The notes under the pieces: model-generated
Database searches by the model: none
Seen by the model: only the letters and a program-made list of their open reading frames with translations
What the model was told of the DNA's origin: nothing
Shown here: one piece after another, positions 50,731 to 59,406 of the stretch
Layout: the number at the start of each line of letters is the position of its first letter
How positions within the stretch are numbered: position 1 is the stretch's first letter
Made by a program: the position numbers and the translations under genes
Assembly (NCBI RefSeq): GCF_016793485.1
Contig: NZ_JAEULZ010000001.1
Location: forward strand, 496,001-560,000
From: Mesorhizobium sp.
Lineage (GTDB): Bacteria; Pseudomonadota; Alphaproteobacteria; Rhizobiales; Rhizobiaceae
Direction of reading: 5' to 3'
DNA length: 64,000 nt

Positions 50731-51593
50731 GCGTCAATCAAGCTCTTCGCGCTGAAATCAGCCTGCGCCAGCCTGCGGACATAGGCCGCCGTCTCGTGCG
50801 CATTCACTTCGGCCGCCCTGATGAGATTGTCGAAATGCCGCGCCAGCGTGCGGATTGGATCGTTGGCGTTCAGCACAAGATACATATCGCCGACATAGAT
50901 AGCCGCCCGGAACGGCCCGAAGATCGTGTAGGGCACGGAATAGCGCAGGCGGCCGTCGTAGAGAAACAGGCGAAAGGTCGGGTAGAGGTCGTCAAGCAAC
51001 TCGGCCATATGCGCCAGTTGTGCCCGTCGGTCGCGTTCGGCCAAGCCGCTCCACACGCCGAGCCCGCGCGCGAAGATGTCGAGCGTATGGCGTGGCATGC
51101 AGACCTCCATGTCGGTTTCCGGTCTGCGGTTGTATTCGATGCGGTACTGCGTCTCGCCGGACTGTTTTTCTCGGCTGCGGTTCGAGATGTCGGCTTCGTA
51201 GTCGATCAACGCCTGGGTGCGTAGCAGGTCGGGGATACCAGCCGGCACATAGCGGATCTTGGTGCCTGCCGCCTCCGCATGCCAGCGCGCGAGCAGAGTG
51301 TGGTTGCGGTCGTTCGAGCCTTCCTCGATTTCGAGGCTCTCGCGGATTTCGCCCGTCAGTCCCTCGTCCTGGCTAAGCCCCAGCAGCCAGTCCAGTGACA
51401 CCTTGTTCTCGGTCGCGATGTTAAGCAGCGTCTCGGCCCGGGGCAGGCGGGTCGATGCCCCGGAGAGCAGTTGCGACAGCGCCGATCGGTCGATGCCGAC
51501 GGCGGCGGCGAATTCCGACTGGTTGCGATCAGAGCGTTGCAGAAGCTGCCTCAGCCTTTCCCGGAAAACTCCTGACAGGTCTCGCTTGTCCAA
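50724..51593 (-). CDS. HTH transcriptional regulator with C-terminal sensor domain
   Basis: 289 residues. An XRE-type helix-turn-helix spans about 13-72 (LLQRSDRNQSEFAAAVGIDRSALSQLLSG region). A C-terminal domain from about 160 has Phe/Tyr-rich phrases such as LYPTFRLFLYDGRLRYS and FGPFRAAIYVGDMYLV. It lies directly upstream of bmt on the same strand, with the bmt operator at its 3' end. It may control bmt or the wider methyl-transfer genes. The ligand is unknown; a homocysteine, SAM or betaine signal would be logical. Confidence 0.85.
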   Translation of the reverse strand: MDKRDLSGVFRERLRQLLQRSDRNQSEFAAAVGIDRSALSQLLSGASTRLPRAETLLNIATENKVSLDWLLGLSQDEGLTGEIRESLEIEEGSNDRNHTLLARWHAEAAGTKIRYVPAGIPDLLRTQALIDYEADISNRSREKQSGETQYRIEYNRRPETDMEVCMPRHTLDIFARGLGVWSGLAERDRRAQLAHMAELLDDLYPTFRLFLYDGRLRYSVPYTIFGPFRAAIYVGDMYLVLNANDPIRTLARHFDNLIRAAEVNAHETAAYVRRLAQADFSAKSLIDAI

Positions 51594-51760
51594 TGACGCT
51601 CCTCGCAGCGCTTAGGAGATTCGTTTTCCCTCATGCGACCGAATTGACGCTAGGGAAGAAAGATGAATCCGCGTTTTGTTTACGAATTATAACACATGAG
51701 GATATTGGTGCGCAAAGTCGACGTTTTATGCGCATTGTCTCGTTGAGCCGGCTTATCTCT

Positions 51761-51780
51761 CCTGACACAATGCTGTCAGG
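51761..51780. promoter_or_regulatory. Inverted repeat upstream of desaturase gene
   Basis: CCTGACA (51761-51767) and TGTCAGG (51774-51780) are perfect 7-bp arms with a 6-bp spacer, 34 bp before the chosen start codon. This is an operator-like layout. Confidence 0.5.
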
Positions 51781-51814
51781 AATCGCGAGATTCCCGACTG
51801 GGGTGGTCGACGTA

Positions 51815-52828
51815 ATGAAAAAGCAGAAAAGGGTTAGCAGGCGTGAAGTTGGGGCCATCGAATGGCCTACAGTCTTCCTGATCGGGGCATGTTACGCTGC
51901 TTGGGGTGGGGCAGCGATCTTTCTCTGGCCAAACTATCCTTTCGTCGCCGTTATCATCCTCTGCGTCGTCCTCGCGATGCAATCCTCTCTTATGCACGAG
52001 GCGTCGCACGGACATCCCACGCGCAAAGGCTGGGTCAACGAATTGCTGGTCGGCCTGCCGATCGGGCTCGTCTATCCCTTCCGCCGCTTCAAGTCCCTGC
52101 ACCTGCGCCACCACGCCGATGAGCGGCTCACCGATCCGTTCGACGACCCCGAGAGCTATTACAAGGCGCTCTGGCACCACGAGGAGTTTCCTCCGCTGCT
52201 CAAGCGGGTTCTGGCGATCAACAACACGATGGCCGGGCGCTTCGTCCTTGGCCCTTGGCTTGGCTCGATCGGCTTCATGCTTGAGGACGCCAGGCTGATC
52301 GCGCAAGGCGACAGGGCGGTTCGCAAGGCATGGCTCCTCCATGCGCTCGGTCTGGCGATCGTGCTGCCGGTCGTGCAGTTCGGCTTCGGCATTCCGCTTT
52401 GGCTCTACATCCTCGGCCCCGTCTGGCTCGGACAGGCGCTGATCTCGGTGCGCACCTTCGCCGAGCACCAGTGGTCGGAGCGCCCGGACGGCCGAACCAT
52501 CATCATCGAGCGTTCGCCCTTCGCCTTCCTTTTCCTCAACAACAACCTGCACCTCGTCCACCACAAGAGCCCGAACGTTGCGTGGTACAAGCTGCCGACG
52601 CTGTTTCGCGAGCGCCGCGCGCATTGGGTCGCCATGAACGACGGCTATGTCTTCCCGGGCTATTTCGCGCTGTTCAGGGAATATGCCTTCCGGGCGAAAG
52701 AACCGGTCGAGCATCCCGTGCTGCGTCGTTCGCCCGAGACCGGCCGGGCCTTTGCGCCGCGTATGAGGGCGCGCAACGTTTCTGGTCTGGGGACGGCCCC
52801 CGTGCCTGCCGAACCCTCGAAGGAATAG
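51815..52828 (+). CDS. Membrane fatty acid desaturase family protein
   Basis: 337 residues from ATG 51815; start uncertain because frames open further upstream without a clear signal. Three His boxes are present: HEASH near 61-65, HLRHH near 92-96, and HLVHH near 245-249, which bind the di-iron centre, set among four or so membrane helices. Such enzymes desaturate or hydroxylate membrane lipids or other hydrophobic substrates. The regio-specificity is not readable. The convergent Dsb-like gene ends five bases away. Confidence 0.88.
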   Translation: MKKQKRVSRREVGAIEWPTVFLIGACYAAWGGAAIFLWPNYPFVAVIILCVVLAMQSSLMHEASHGHPTRKGWVNELLVGLPIGLVYPFRRFKSLHLRHHADERLTDPFDDPESYYKALWHHEEFPPLLKRVLAINNTMAGRFVLGPWLGSIGFMLEDARLIAQGDRAVRKAWLLHALGLAIVLPVVQFGFGIPLWLYILGPVWLGQALISVRTFAEHQWSERPDGRTIIIERSPFAFLFLNNNLHLVHHKSPNVAWYKLPTLFRERRAHWVAMNDGYVFPGYFALFREYAFRAKEPVEHPVLRRSPETGRAFAPRMRARNVSGLGTAPVPAEPSKE

Positions 52829-52833
52829 GGCTG

Positions 52834-53391
52834 TCAGCCCGTCAATCTCGCGACCCAGGTTTCCACCGGATCGCCGCTGCCGAGATCCGCTTGGACAAGG
52901 CCATCGATCATGAAGGTAGGGGAGACGTGGATACCGTTCTGGCGTCCATATTTTGAATGCCACTTGATCTCGGTCTCGAGCTCTGGGGACTCGAACGCCT
53001 CCTTCAGGCCCAGCCCGGTGTATTCCTCAATTCTCCGGATGATCTGGTTCGGCGTCGCGTCCATGTTCGGTCCCTTGCAATGACGCTCGAACTCGAACTC
53101 CTCGCGGTGTGCACCGACCTGCGTCAGAACGCGCCGGGCATTTTCCTTGCCGCCGGGCAGCATCGACGCCGCCAGAATGCAACGCACGATGACACCCGAA
53201 AACATGTGCCACGGCTGCGACTGCATGCGCAGCTTCACGGTGACCTTGTCTTCGCCGGCGCCCGCCAGCAGGTCATCCAGCTTGTTGTAGGCGCGGACGG
53301 AATACGGGCATGTCGGTTCGAGAAACATCTCGAACGTTCGTGGCCCATGTCCCCAGAACAGCGGGTCTGCTTTGCGTTTGGGCTGGGTCAT
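52834..53391 (-). CDS. Thioredoxin-fold protein, DsbA-like with CPYS site
   Basis: 185 residues without a signal peptide, so probably cytoplasmic. The active site is CPYS at 28-31; a serine replaces the second cysteine, so it is monothiol. A cis-proline loop is seen in HVSPTFMIDG near 158-167. The fold is DsbA/FrnE-like with an inserted helical part that carries a lone CKGPN cysteine. Likely a glutathione- or substrate-linked thiol protein. Function beyond that is unknown. Confidence 0.78.
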   Translation of the reverse strand: MTQPKRKADPLFWGHGPRTFEMFLEPTCPYSVRAYNKLDDLLAGAGEDKVTVKLRMQSQPWHMFSGVIVRCILAASMLPGGKENARRVLTQVGAHREEFEFERHCKGPNMDATPNQIIRRIEEYTGLGLKEAFESPELETEIKWHSKYGRQNGIHVSPTFMIDGLVQADLGSGDPVETWVARLTG

Positions 53392-53471
53392 GGGTATTCC
53401 TCAATGCTTCGTGGCGGGTCGGCAAGTGAACATGAATCGTCCGGAAATCCAATGTGCGGATCAAAGTGTCA

Positions 53472-54278
53472 ATGAAATCAGGTTCTTCGGTCATCGCAGC
53501 ACTTCCCATGTACGAGTGGCCGGAAACCCGCGCCGCCGTCGACGCGGAGTGGGGCGGTTTGCGCGGCCGCCTGCTCGCTGCCGGCATCAACGCGCCCGAC
53601 ACACTTACCCGCCGCAACGGCGAGATGCCTGCCGTGCCTGGCGGTATCCGTGACGCTGCGGGCAGGGCGGTCGCGCCGGATCCCGCGACGCTGCCTCCCG
53701 ACAGCCTCGACTTCCATACGTTATGGCAGCATCCCGGCCTTCTCATCGCACAGACCTGCTGGGGGCCGTTGGAGCAGGGGCTTGCCGCGGATGTCGTGGT
53801 CGTTGGCCAGCCAAGCTATGACGGCATTGAAGGCGGGCAGGGCGAGCTCTACTCGAGCGCGATCCTCATGCGGCGGGGGAACGGAGAAGCGACGCCGTCG
53901 CCGGCCGACGGTCGTGCCGTCCTTCCGCTCGATCTCATGCGCGGTGTTCGCTTCGCTTACAACGGCACGGATTCCATGTCCGGTGTCATTGCCCTGACCC
54001 GCGATCTGGAAGCCGCTGGTATCAGCCTCGCCATTTTCTCCGAACGCATCGAAACCGGCGCGCACCGTGCGTCGATCATCGCGGTTGCGGAGGGCAGGGC
54101 GGATGTCTGCGCTGTCGATTGCAGGAGCTGGCAGATCGCGCAGCTCTATGAGCGTAGCGCAGCCGACGTCGAAGTCGTGGGCTGGACGGCCCGGCGAAAG
54201 GGACTACCCTTCATAACGTCGCGCCACACGCAGTCTGACATTGTCGAAAAGCTGCGAGCCACGCTGGCGAGGCCATAA
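53472..54278 (+). CDS. PhnD-like substrate-binding-fold protein without signal peptide
   Basis: 268 residues from ATG 53472; a GTG at 53454 is also possible. It has the phosphonate-binding-protein (PhnD) profile: LPMYEWPETR at the start, LLIAQTCWGPLEQGL near 90-104, a VRFAYNGTDSMSGV segment and ADVCAVDCRSWQ near 208-219. Unlike true transporter subunits it has no signal peptide and no ABC partner gene nearby. It may act as a cytoplasmic sensor or have lost its signal. Ligand unknown. Confidence 0.72.
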   Translation: MKSGSSVIAALPMYEWPETRAAVDAEWGGLRGRLLAAGINAPDTLTRRNGEMPAVPGGIRDAAGRAVAPDPATLPPDSLDFHTLWQHPGLLIAQTCWGPLEQGLAADVVVVGQPSYDGIEGGQGELYSSAILMRRGNGEATPSPADGRAVLPLDLMRGVRFAYNGTDSMSGVIALTRDLEAAGISLAIFSERIETGAHRASIIAVAEGRADVCAVDCRSWQIAQLYERSAADVEVVGWTARRKGLPFITSRHTQSDIVEKLRATLARP

Positions 54279-54282
54279 CCCG

Positions 54283-55062
54283 TCAGGGCATCAACTGGCC
54301 GCCGTTTACCTCCAGCACCTGTCCGATCACGTAGCCGGATAGCGCTTCGGAAGCGAGGTAGAGATAGGCGCCGACGCAATCCTCCGCGACGCCAAGGCGT
54401 CCCTGAGGAACGGTCTTCAGCATGGCTTCGAGCAGTTCCGGCGTCGAATAGCGCTCGTGGAAGGGCGTCGTGATGACGCCCGGCGCGACCGCGTTGACGC
54501 GAATGCCAAACGGAATGAACTCCTTCGCCATGCCGCGTGTGACGTTCGACACGAACGCCTTGGACGATCCGTAGAGACCGGCGCCGTTGCTGGCGCCGTT
54601 GCGGGCCGCGATCGAGGTCGTGTTGATGATGAAGCCGCCATGCCTCTTCAGATGCGGCAGCGCCGCCTTGGAGGCCGTCACGACGGAGCGCGCGTTGAGG
54701 TCCATCACCGCGTCGTAGTCTTCGTCCGTCGCCTCTTCGTAGCGGATGCGCGTGACCATGCCGCCGGCGTTATTGATCAGCCCGTTCAGTCCGCCGAGGG
54801 CCGCCGCGGCATCCTCGACCGCGCGCCGGACCTCGCCGGATCTCGAAAAGTCCGCCTGCACCAGTTGGAGAGTTCCGCCTGCCGCCGTGACTTCTTCCGC
54901 CAGCTTTTCCGCGGCGCCGGCGCTCGAGTTATAGTGCGCGGCGATCTTGGCGCCCTGTGCGGCGAACGCCCTTGCTAACGCCGCGCCTATGCCTGTGGAA
55001 GCGCCGGTGATCAGCACGGCCTTGCCGGCCAGATCTGGGATTTTCAAAGCCGTCGCGGTCAT
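54283..55062 (-). CDS. Short-chain dehydrogenase/reductase (SDR)
   Basis: 259 residues from ATG 55062, with GGAGGAG upstream. The classical SDR motifs are present: TGASTGIG near 18-25 for the cofactor, NNAGG near 96-100, catalytic Ser in INTTSIAARNG, and YGSSK for the Tyr-Lys pair. It oxidises or reduces an alcohol/ketone using NAD(P)H. It is the last gene after the DddP-like gene (81 bp gap), and could act on a three- or four-carbon product of that pathway. Substrate unknown. Confidence 0.88.
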   Translation of the reverse strand: MTATALKIPDLAGKAVLITGASTGIGAALARAFAAQGAKIAAHYNSSAGAAEKLAEEVTAAGGTLQLVQADFSRSGEVRRAVEDAAAALGGLNGLINNAGGMVTRIRYEEATDEDYDAVMDLNARSVVTASKAALPHLKRHGGFIINTTSIAARNGASNGAGLYGSSKAFVSNVTRGMAKEFIPFGIRVNAVAPGVITTPFHERYSTPELLEAMLKTVPQGRLGVAEDCVGAYLYLASEALSGYVIGQVLEVNGGQLMP

Positions 55063-55143
55063 CACCGTCTCCTCCGCAAAGTCCTGCCAGACCTTTTGCA
55101 TGTCCGGTGGTGTCGTCAAGCGCGTTCCTGGCTTTACCTGTGA

Positions 55144-56496
55144 TCAATGGCCCAGCAGGCGCGGGTCCAGCGGATAGGTTGAAAGCTGCTCGTTGCCGCT
55201 CTCGGTGATCAGGATCTGTTCCTCGATCTTTGCGCCTTCATGCCCGCCCAGCCTGCCGATATAGCTTTCGACACACAGCACCATGCCCGGCTCCAGCACG
55301 CCGTCCGGCGTGTCCTCCGTCCAGTCTGCCGCATGCGGCAGTGTCGGATATTCGTCGGCAAGTCCGACGCCATGGTAGAGGACGCCGTAGCGCGTCGGAA
55401 AGCAGTCCGGCGGCGGCACTGTCGAGCGCTCGACGAGGTCGCGGAACCCTGTGCCGGGCTGCATCAGCTCGGTGTTGTGCGCGATCTGGTCGGCTGCAAT
55501 GCGGAAGAGGTCGCGCTGCTCGTTGGACGGCTTGCCGTCGCCGCACAGCCACGTACGCGAGAGATCGGCGCAGAAGCCGTATGGCCCGATCAAGTCCGTA
55601 TCGAAGGCAACGAGGTCGCCGTCTTCGATCTTCCGCGACGAGCATTCCTGGAACCAGGGATTGGTGCGCGGGCCTGATGACAGCAGCCGCGTTTCGATCC
55701 ATTCGCCGCCGCGCGCGATGTTGGCGCGGTGCAGTTCGGCCCACAACTCGTTCTCGCTGATGCCGGGTGTCAGCGCCGCTTCCATCTCGCCCATCGCTGC
55801 CTCGCACGAAACGATGGCGCGGCGCATGGCGAGGATTTCGTCCGGCGACTTGATCAGGCGCGCGTTCTCCATCACCGCTTCGCCATTGCTGATGCTGACA
55901 CCCAGCCTCGCCAGTTCTTCCACGCCTTCCGGATTGAGATGATCCACCGCGATGCGCATGTTGCCGCCGCCGTGCTCCCGCACCAGTTCGGCAATGCCGC
56001 CGGCCCAGCGGTGCACTTTCATGTCGGTCAGTTCGCCGCCGTAGAGATACATCCACGACACCGCAGGCCGCACCTCGTCCACCACGCCCGAATGATCCGA
56101 CAGGTGCTCGCAGGAGAAATAGTCGAATAGCACCACCGGTCCTTCGGTCGCGACGAAGCAGTGACGCGTCGGGTTGTGCGCGACCCAAAGCTGCATGTTG
56201 GTGCTGTCGGTCGCATAGCGGATGTTGACGGGATCGTAGAGCAGTGCGCCGGCATAGTCGCGCCGCTTCAGTTCGGCACGGATGCGCTCCAGCCGATATT
56301 TCCGCATCGCCGGCAGGTCCGGCGCGGCGATACCAGCCGCCGCCCATTCGCGCTCGGCCGTCTCGCCGTAACCCAGCACATGCTGGTTCAGCGCTGCCGC
56401 CTTTTCGCGCGATTGGTGGCGCAGGGTCTCGGCACCCGGCTCGAAGGGCATGATCTTGCGATGGCGGCCGAAATTGCCTTTGGAAGAATTGTCCAT
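55144..56496 (-). CDS. M24-family protein resembling DMSP lyase DddP
   Basis: 450 residues from ATG 56496. It has the pita-bread fold with all metal ligands: Asp299, Asp301, Asp311, His375, Glu410 and Glu425. Their spacing equals that recalled for Roseovarius DddP (295, 297, 307, 371, 406, 421), and the tyrosine at 370 and the aspartate at 381 match its Tyr366 and catalytic Asp377. Phrases such as IRYATDSTNMQLW, TRLLSSGPRTNPWFQEC and AFDTDLIGPYG are also DddP-like. DddP cleaves dimethylsulphoniopropionate to dimethyl sulphide and acrylate. It sits between a GcvT-type dehydrogenase and an SDR gene in the mttB-2 unit. A prolidase-like function cannot be excluded. Confidence 0.72.
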   Translation of the reverse strand: MDNSSKGNFGRHRKIMPFEPGAETLRHQSREKAAALNQHVLGYGETAEREWAAAGIAAPDLPAMRKYRLERIRAELKRRDYAGALLYDPVNIRYATDSTNMQLWVAHNPTRHCFVATEGPVVLFDYFSCEHLSDHSGVVDEVRPAVSWMYLYGGELTDMKVHRWAGGIAELVREHGGGNMRIAVDHLNPEGVEELARLGVSISNGEAVMENARLIKSPDEILAMRRAIVSCEAAMGEMEAALTPGISENELWAELHRANIARGGEWIETRLLSSGPRTNPWFQECSSRKIEDGDLVAFDTDLIGPYGFCADLSRTWLCGDGKPSNEQRDLFRIAADQIAHNTELMQPGTGFRDLVERSTVPPPDCFPTRYGVLYHGVGLADEYPTLPHAADWTEDTPDGVLEPGMVLCVESYIGRLGGHEGAKIEEQILITESGNEQLSTYPLDPRLLGH

Positions 56497-56535
56497 GCAG
56501 ACGCTCAAGAATGCGGAGAGGTTCGCGACTCGTCG

Positions 56536-56696
56536 CGCCCCCCTCTGTCCTGCCGGACATCTCCCCCACGAGGGGGGAGATTAGCAGCTTCGACGTTGCC
56601 GCTTTTCCTGTGTCCCTGAAGATTGGCGAAAGCCAAGCGGCCATAGTGATCTCCCCCCATGTGGGGGAGATGGCCGGCAGGCCAGAGGGGGGCAAC
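56536..56696. repeat. RIME-like rhizobial intergenic palindromic element
   Basis: Two arms of about 45 bp in inverted orientation bracket an internal segment. The left arm reads CCCCCTCTGTCCTGCCGG, then a CATCTCCCCCAC core; the right arm is its near-complement (GGGGGAGATGGCCGGCAGG). Each arm also has its own hairpin (CTCCCCC with GGGGGAG). This pattern is the RIME/intergenic mosaic type known in rhizobia. It separates the DddP-like gene from dehydrogenase 4. Confidence 0.85.
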
Positions 56697-56736
56697 GTAG
56701 AGCATCAGCCTGGTCGATCTTGCATTCGTCAGGAAA

Positions 56737-59310
56737 TTAACCTCGCATCTTCCTGCCATCCGGATCGAAAGGCGGCTCGATGTTGATGCGGGCAGGGCGG
56801 CGTTCGCCGAGTATCTCGATCTCGAACAGGCCGTCGCTCTCGTTTTCCGCCAGTGCCGCCGGCACGTAGCCCTGCGCCATCGACTTCTCGACATAATGCG
56901 CAAAGCCGCCCGAGGTCACCCAGCCGACGACCCGCCATTCGCCGTCAGTGATGCCGCGCACGGCGGAAGCGCCGGTCGCCGCCGTCGAGCCGCGCGCCTC
57001 CTTGCCCGACGCATCGAATCGCGGCGCGCCGTAGCCGTGCGGCTTCTCCACCGTGCCGAAATCCTTGCTTCCTACCTTTGCCCAGATCGGCTCGTCGCCC
57101 ATCACGTCGGCGTCCAGCGCATCGACAACAAGCGAGACGCGACGCAGGGTGCCCCCATCTGCCTTTTCCTTTGCCGCGGCCTCCCGGCCTACAAAATCGT
57201 TCTTCTCGAGCTTGATGAAGCGATCCATCGCGCCTTCGAACGGCCCGTAGATCGGCCGCAACTCGCGGAACCATGTCGGGAAGTTCTTCTCCAGGCGCAT
57301 CGACAGCAGTGCGCGCATGCCAAAATCGACGATGCCGAACTCCGCGCCCGCTTCCTTGATCGCGTGATAGACCAGCCGCTGGTACGTCGGCTGCATCCAG
57401 ATCTCGTAGCCGAGATCGCCTGTATAGGTGATGCGGTTGACCATGCAGGGCGCGCCACCGACGGCCATCTCGCGGAAGTCCATGAAGCGGAAAGCCTTGC
57501 TGGACACGTCGATATCGACCAGCTTCTGCAACAGCTTCTGGCTGTTTGGGCCGGCGATCGAGAGGCCGACCAGCGTCTGGTCGAAGCGGTGGATGCGTAC
57601 GCTTCCATCTTTCGGCAGGTGTTTCTCGAACCAGCGCATGTGGTATTTCTGCGCGGCCGACGATCCCCAGATCATGAACTTCTCGTCGCCGGTTTTGGCA
57701 ATCGTGAAGTCGCCGATCAGCTTGCCTGAAACGTTCAGCATCGGCGTCAGTACGATGCGGCCGGTCTTCGGCATGCGGTTCGTCATCAGCCGATTCAGGA
57801 AATCCTCCGAACCGCTTCCGCTCACTTCATATTTGGCGAAGTTGGCGATCTCGGTGACGCCGACGCTTTCGCGCGTCTTCCTGACCTCGTTGCCGATATG
57901 CTCGAAGTCGTTGGAGCGGCGATAGGAAACGATGTCCTTCGGGTCCGTCCCCTTCGGCGCGAACCAAAGCGGCGTTTCCAGCCCCCAGCTATCGCCCATG
58001 ACGGCATTGTTCGCGACCATCGTGTCGTAGAGTGGCGTGGTCTGTGCGGGGCGCGCGGCCGGCAGTTCCTCGTTGGGGAAGCGGATCGAGAAGCGGCGCG
58101 AATAGTTTTCGCGCACCTTGGCGTTGGTGTAGCGCAGGCTGGCCCATTCGCCGAAGCGCGCCACGTCCATGCCCCACACATCGAAGCCCGGGTCGCCGTT
58201 CACCATCCAGTTCGACAGCGCCAGCCCGACGCCGCCGCCTTGGCTGAACCCGGCCATGACGGCGCAGGCGCACCAGAAATTGGTCAGGCCCTGCACCGGG
58301 CCGACGAGCGGGTTGCCGTCCGGCGCGAAGGTGAAGGGGCCGTTGATGATCTGCTTGATGCCGGCCTTCTCGATGCCGGGGAAATGCTTGAAGCCGATCT
58401 CCAGCGACGGCGCGATGCGGTCGATGTCGGGCTGCAGCAGTTCGTGGCCGAAATTCCAGGGCGTCTCGACCGGCGACCACGGCTTGCATGCCTTCTCATA
58501 GGTGCCGAGCAGAACGCCGTTGCGCTCCTGCCTTGTATAAATCTCGCCCTTGAAATCGAGCACGCCGACCATCTCGCGGCCGGTCGACTTGTTGAATTCT
58601 TCGACCTCCGGCATCGGCTCGGTCAGCAGGTACATGTGCTCCATGGCGAGCAGCGGCAGTTCGACGCCGACCATCCGGCCGACCTCGCGCGCCCACAGCC
58701 CGCCGCAGTTCACCACATGCTCGGCCTTCACCGTGCCCTGTTCAGTCACGACGTTCCATGTGCCGTCCACTTCCTGCGTCAGTTCGACGACGCGGTTGCG
58801 CAGAACGATCTCGGCGCCCAGCTTGCGCGCTGCCTTGGCGTAGGCATGCGTCGTCCCGGACGGATCGAGGTGGCCTTCGACCGGGTCCCACATGGCGCCG
58901 ACGAAATTCGTCTCGTCCATCAGCGGGAACATCGCCTTGGCTTCCGACGGCGTGATCAGTTCGGTGTCCATGCCGAGATATCGGCCCTTGGCGTGCGCCA
59001 GCCGCAGGAAGTCCATGCGCTCGGGCGTATCGGCCATCATGACGCCGCCGGTCAGGTGCAGCGAGCAGGATTGGCCGGAAAGCTCCTCCAGTTCCTTGTA
59101 GAGCTGCACGGTGTAGGCTTGCAGCTTGGCGACGTTCGGGTCGCCGTTCAGCGTATGGAACCCGCCCGCCGCATGCCACGACGAACCGGATGTCAGCTCC
59201 GATCGCTCGATCAGCATGACATCGGTCCATCCGGCGCGCGCCAGATGATAAAGCACCGAGCAGCCAACGACACCGCCGCCGATAACAACCGCCTTTACGT
59301 GGGATTTCAT
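56737..59310 (-). CDS. GcvT-family FAD-dependent dehydrogenase 4 (dimethylglycine dehydrogenase-like)
   Basis: 857 residues. GGGVVG near 11-16 binds FAD, and TSGSSWHAAG places His46 at the flavinylation position. The folate domain from about 470 shows YTGDLGYEIWM and TSGGFAHYVEKSMAQGY. The predicted reaction is oxidative N-demethylation with H4folate as C1 acceptor. It follows mttB-2 by 96 bp on the same strand, so a quaternary amine could lose one methyl through MttB-2/corrinoid and the resulting tertiary amine the next through this enzyme. The order of steps is inference. Confidence 0.87.
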   Translation of the reverse strand: MKSHVKAVVIGGGVVGCSVLYHLARAGWTDVMLIERSELTSGSSWHAAGGFHTLNGDPNVAKLQAYTVQLYKELEELSGQSCSLHLTGGVMMADTPERMDFLRLAHAKGRYLGMDTELITPSEAKAMFPLMDETNFVGAMWDPVEGHLDPSGTTHAYAKAARKLGAEIVLRNRVVELTQEVDGTWNVVTEQGTVKAEHVVNCGGLWAREVGRMVGVELPLLAMEHMYLLTEPMPEVEEFNKSTGREMVGVLDFKGEIYTRQERNGVLLGTYEKACKPWSPVETPWNFGHELLQPDIDRIAPSLEIGFKHFPGIEKAGIKQIINGPFTFAPDGNPLVGPVQGLTNFWCACAVMAGFSQGGGVGLALSNWMVNGDPGFDVWGMDVARFGEWASLRYTNAKVRENYSRRFSIRFPNEELPAARPAQTTPLYDTMVANNAVMGDSWGLETPLWFAPKGTDPKDIVSYRRSNDFEHIGNEVRKTRESVGVTEIANFAKYEVSGSGSEDFLNRLMTNRMPKTGRIVLTPMLNVSGKLIGDFTIAKTGDEKFMIWGSSAAQKYHMRWFEKHLPKDGSVRIHRFDQTLVGLSIAGPNSQKLLQKLVDIDVSSKAFRFMDFREMAVGGAPCMVNRITYTGDLGYEIWMQPTYQRLVYHAIKEAGAEFGIVDFGMRALLSMRLEKNFPTWFRELRPIYGPFEGAMDRFIKLEKNDFVGREAAAKEKADGGTLRRVSLVVDALDADVMGDEPIWAKVGSKDFGTVEKPHGYGAPRFDASGKEARGSTAATGASAVRGITDGEWRVVGWVTSGGFAHYVEKSMAQGYVPAALAENESDGLFEIEILGERRPARINIEPPFDPDGRKMRG

Positions 59311-59406
59311 GTGGTTCGATCTCTTTGGTCAGAAAATGATTCAGTGTGGAGCGGCGCAGAGAGCCGCTGATTAAGAGTCAGCTGCTCATCAGTCTGGTTG
59401 CCGCTC

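Noticed and set aside
55144-56496. Creatinase assignment for the M24 protein, suggested by nearby sarcosine enzymes
   Set aside because: All metal ligands of metallo-M24 enzymes are kept, whereas creatinases lack them, and DddP-type motifs are present.
55238-56695. 485-codon frame overlapping the DddP-like gene on the same strand
   Set aside because: It is out of frame with the conserved M24 motifs and runs through the RIME-like palindrome; the product is Arg-rich with no domain.
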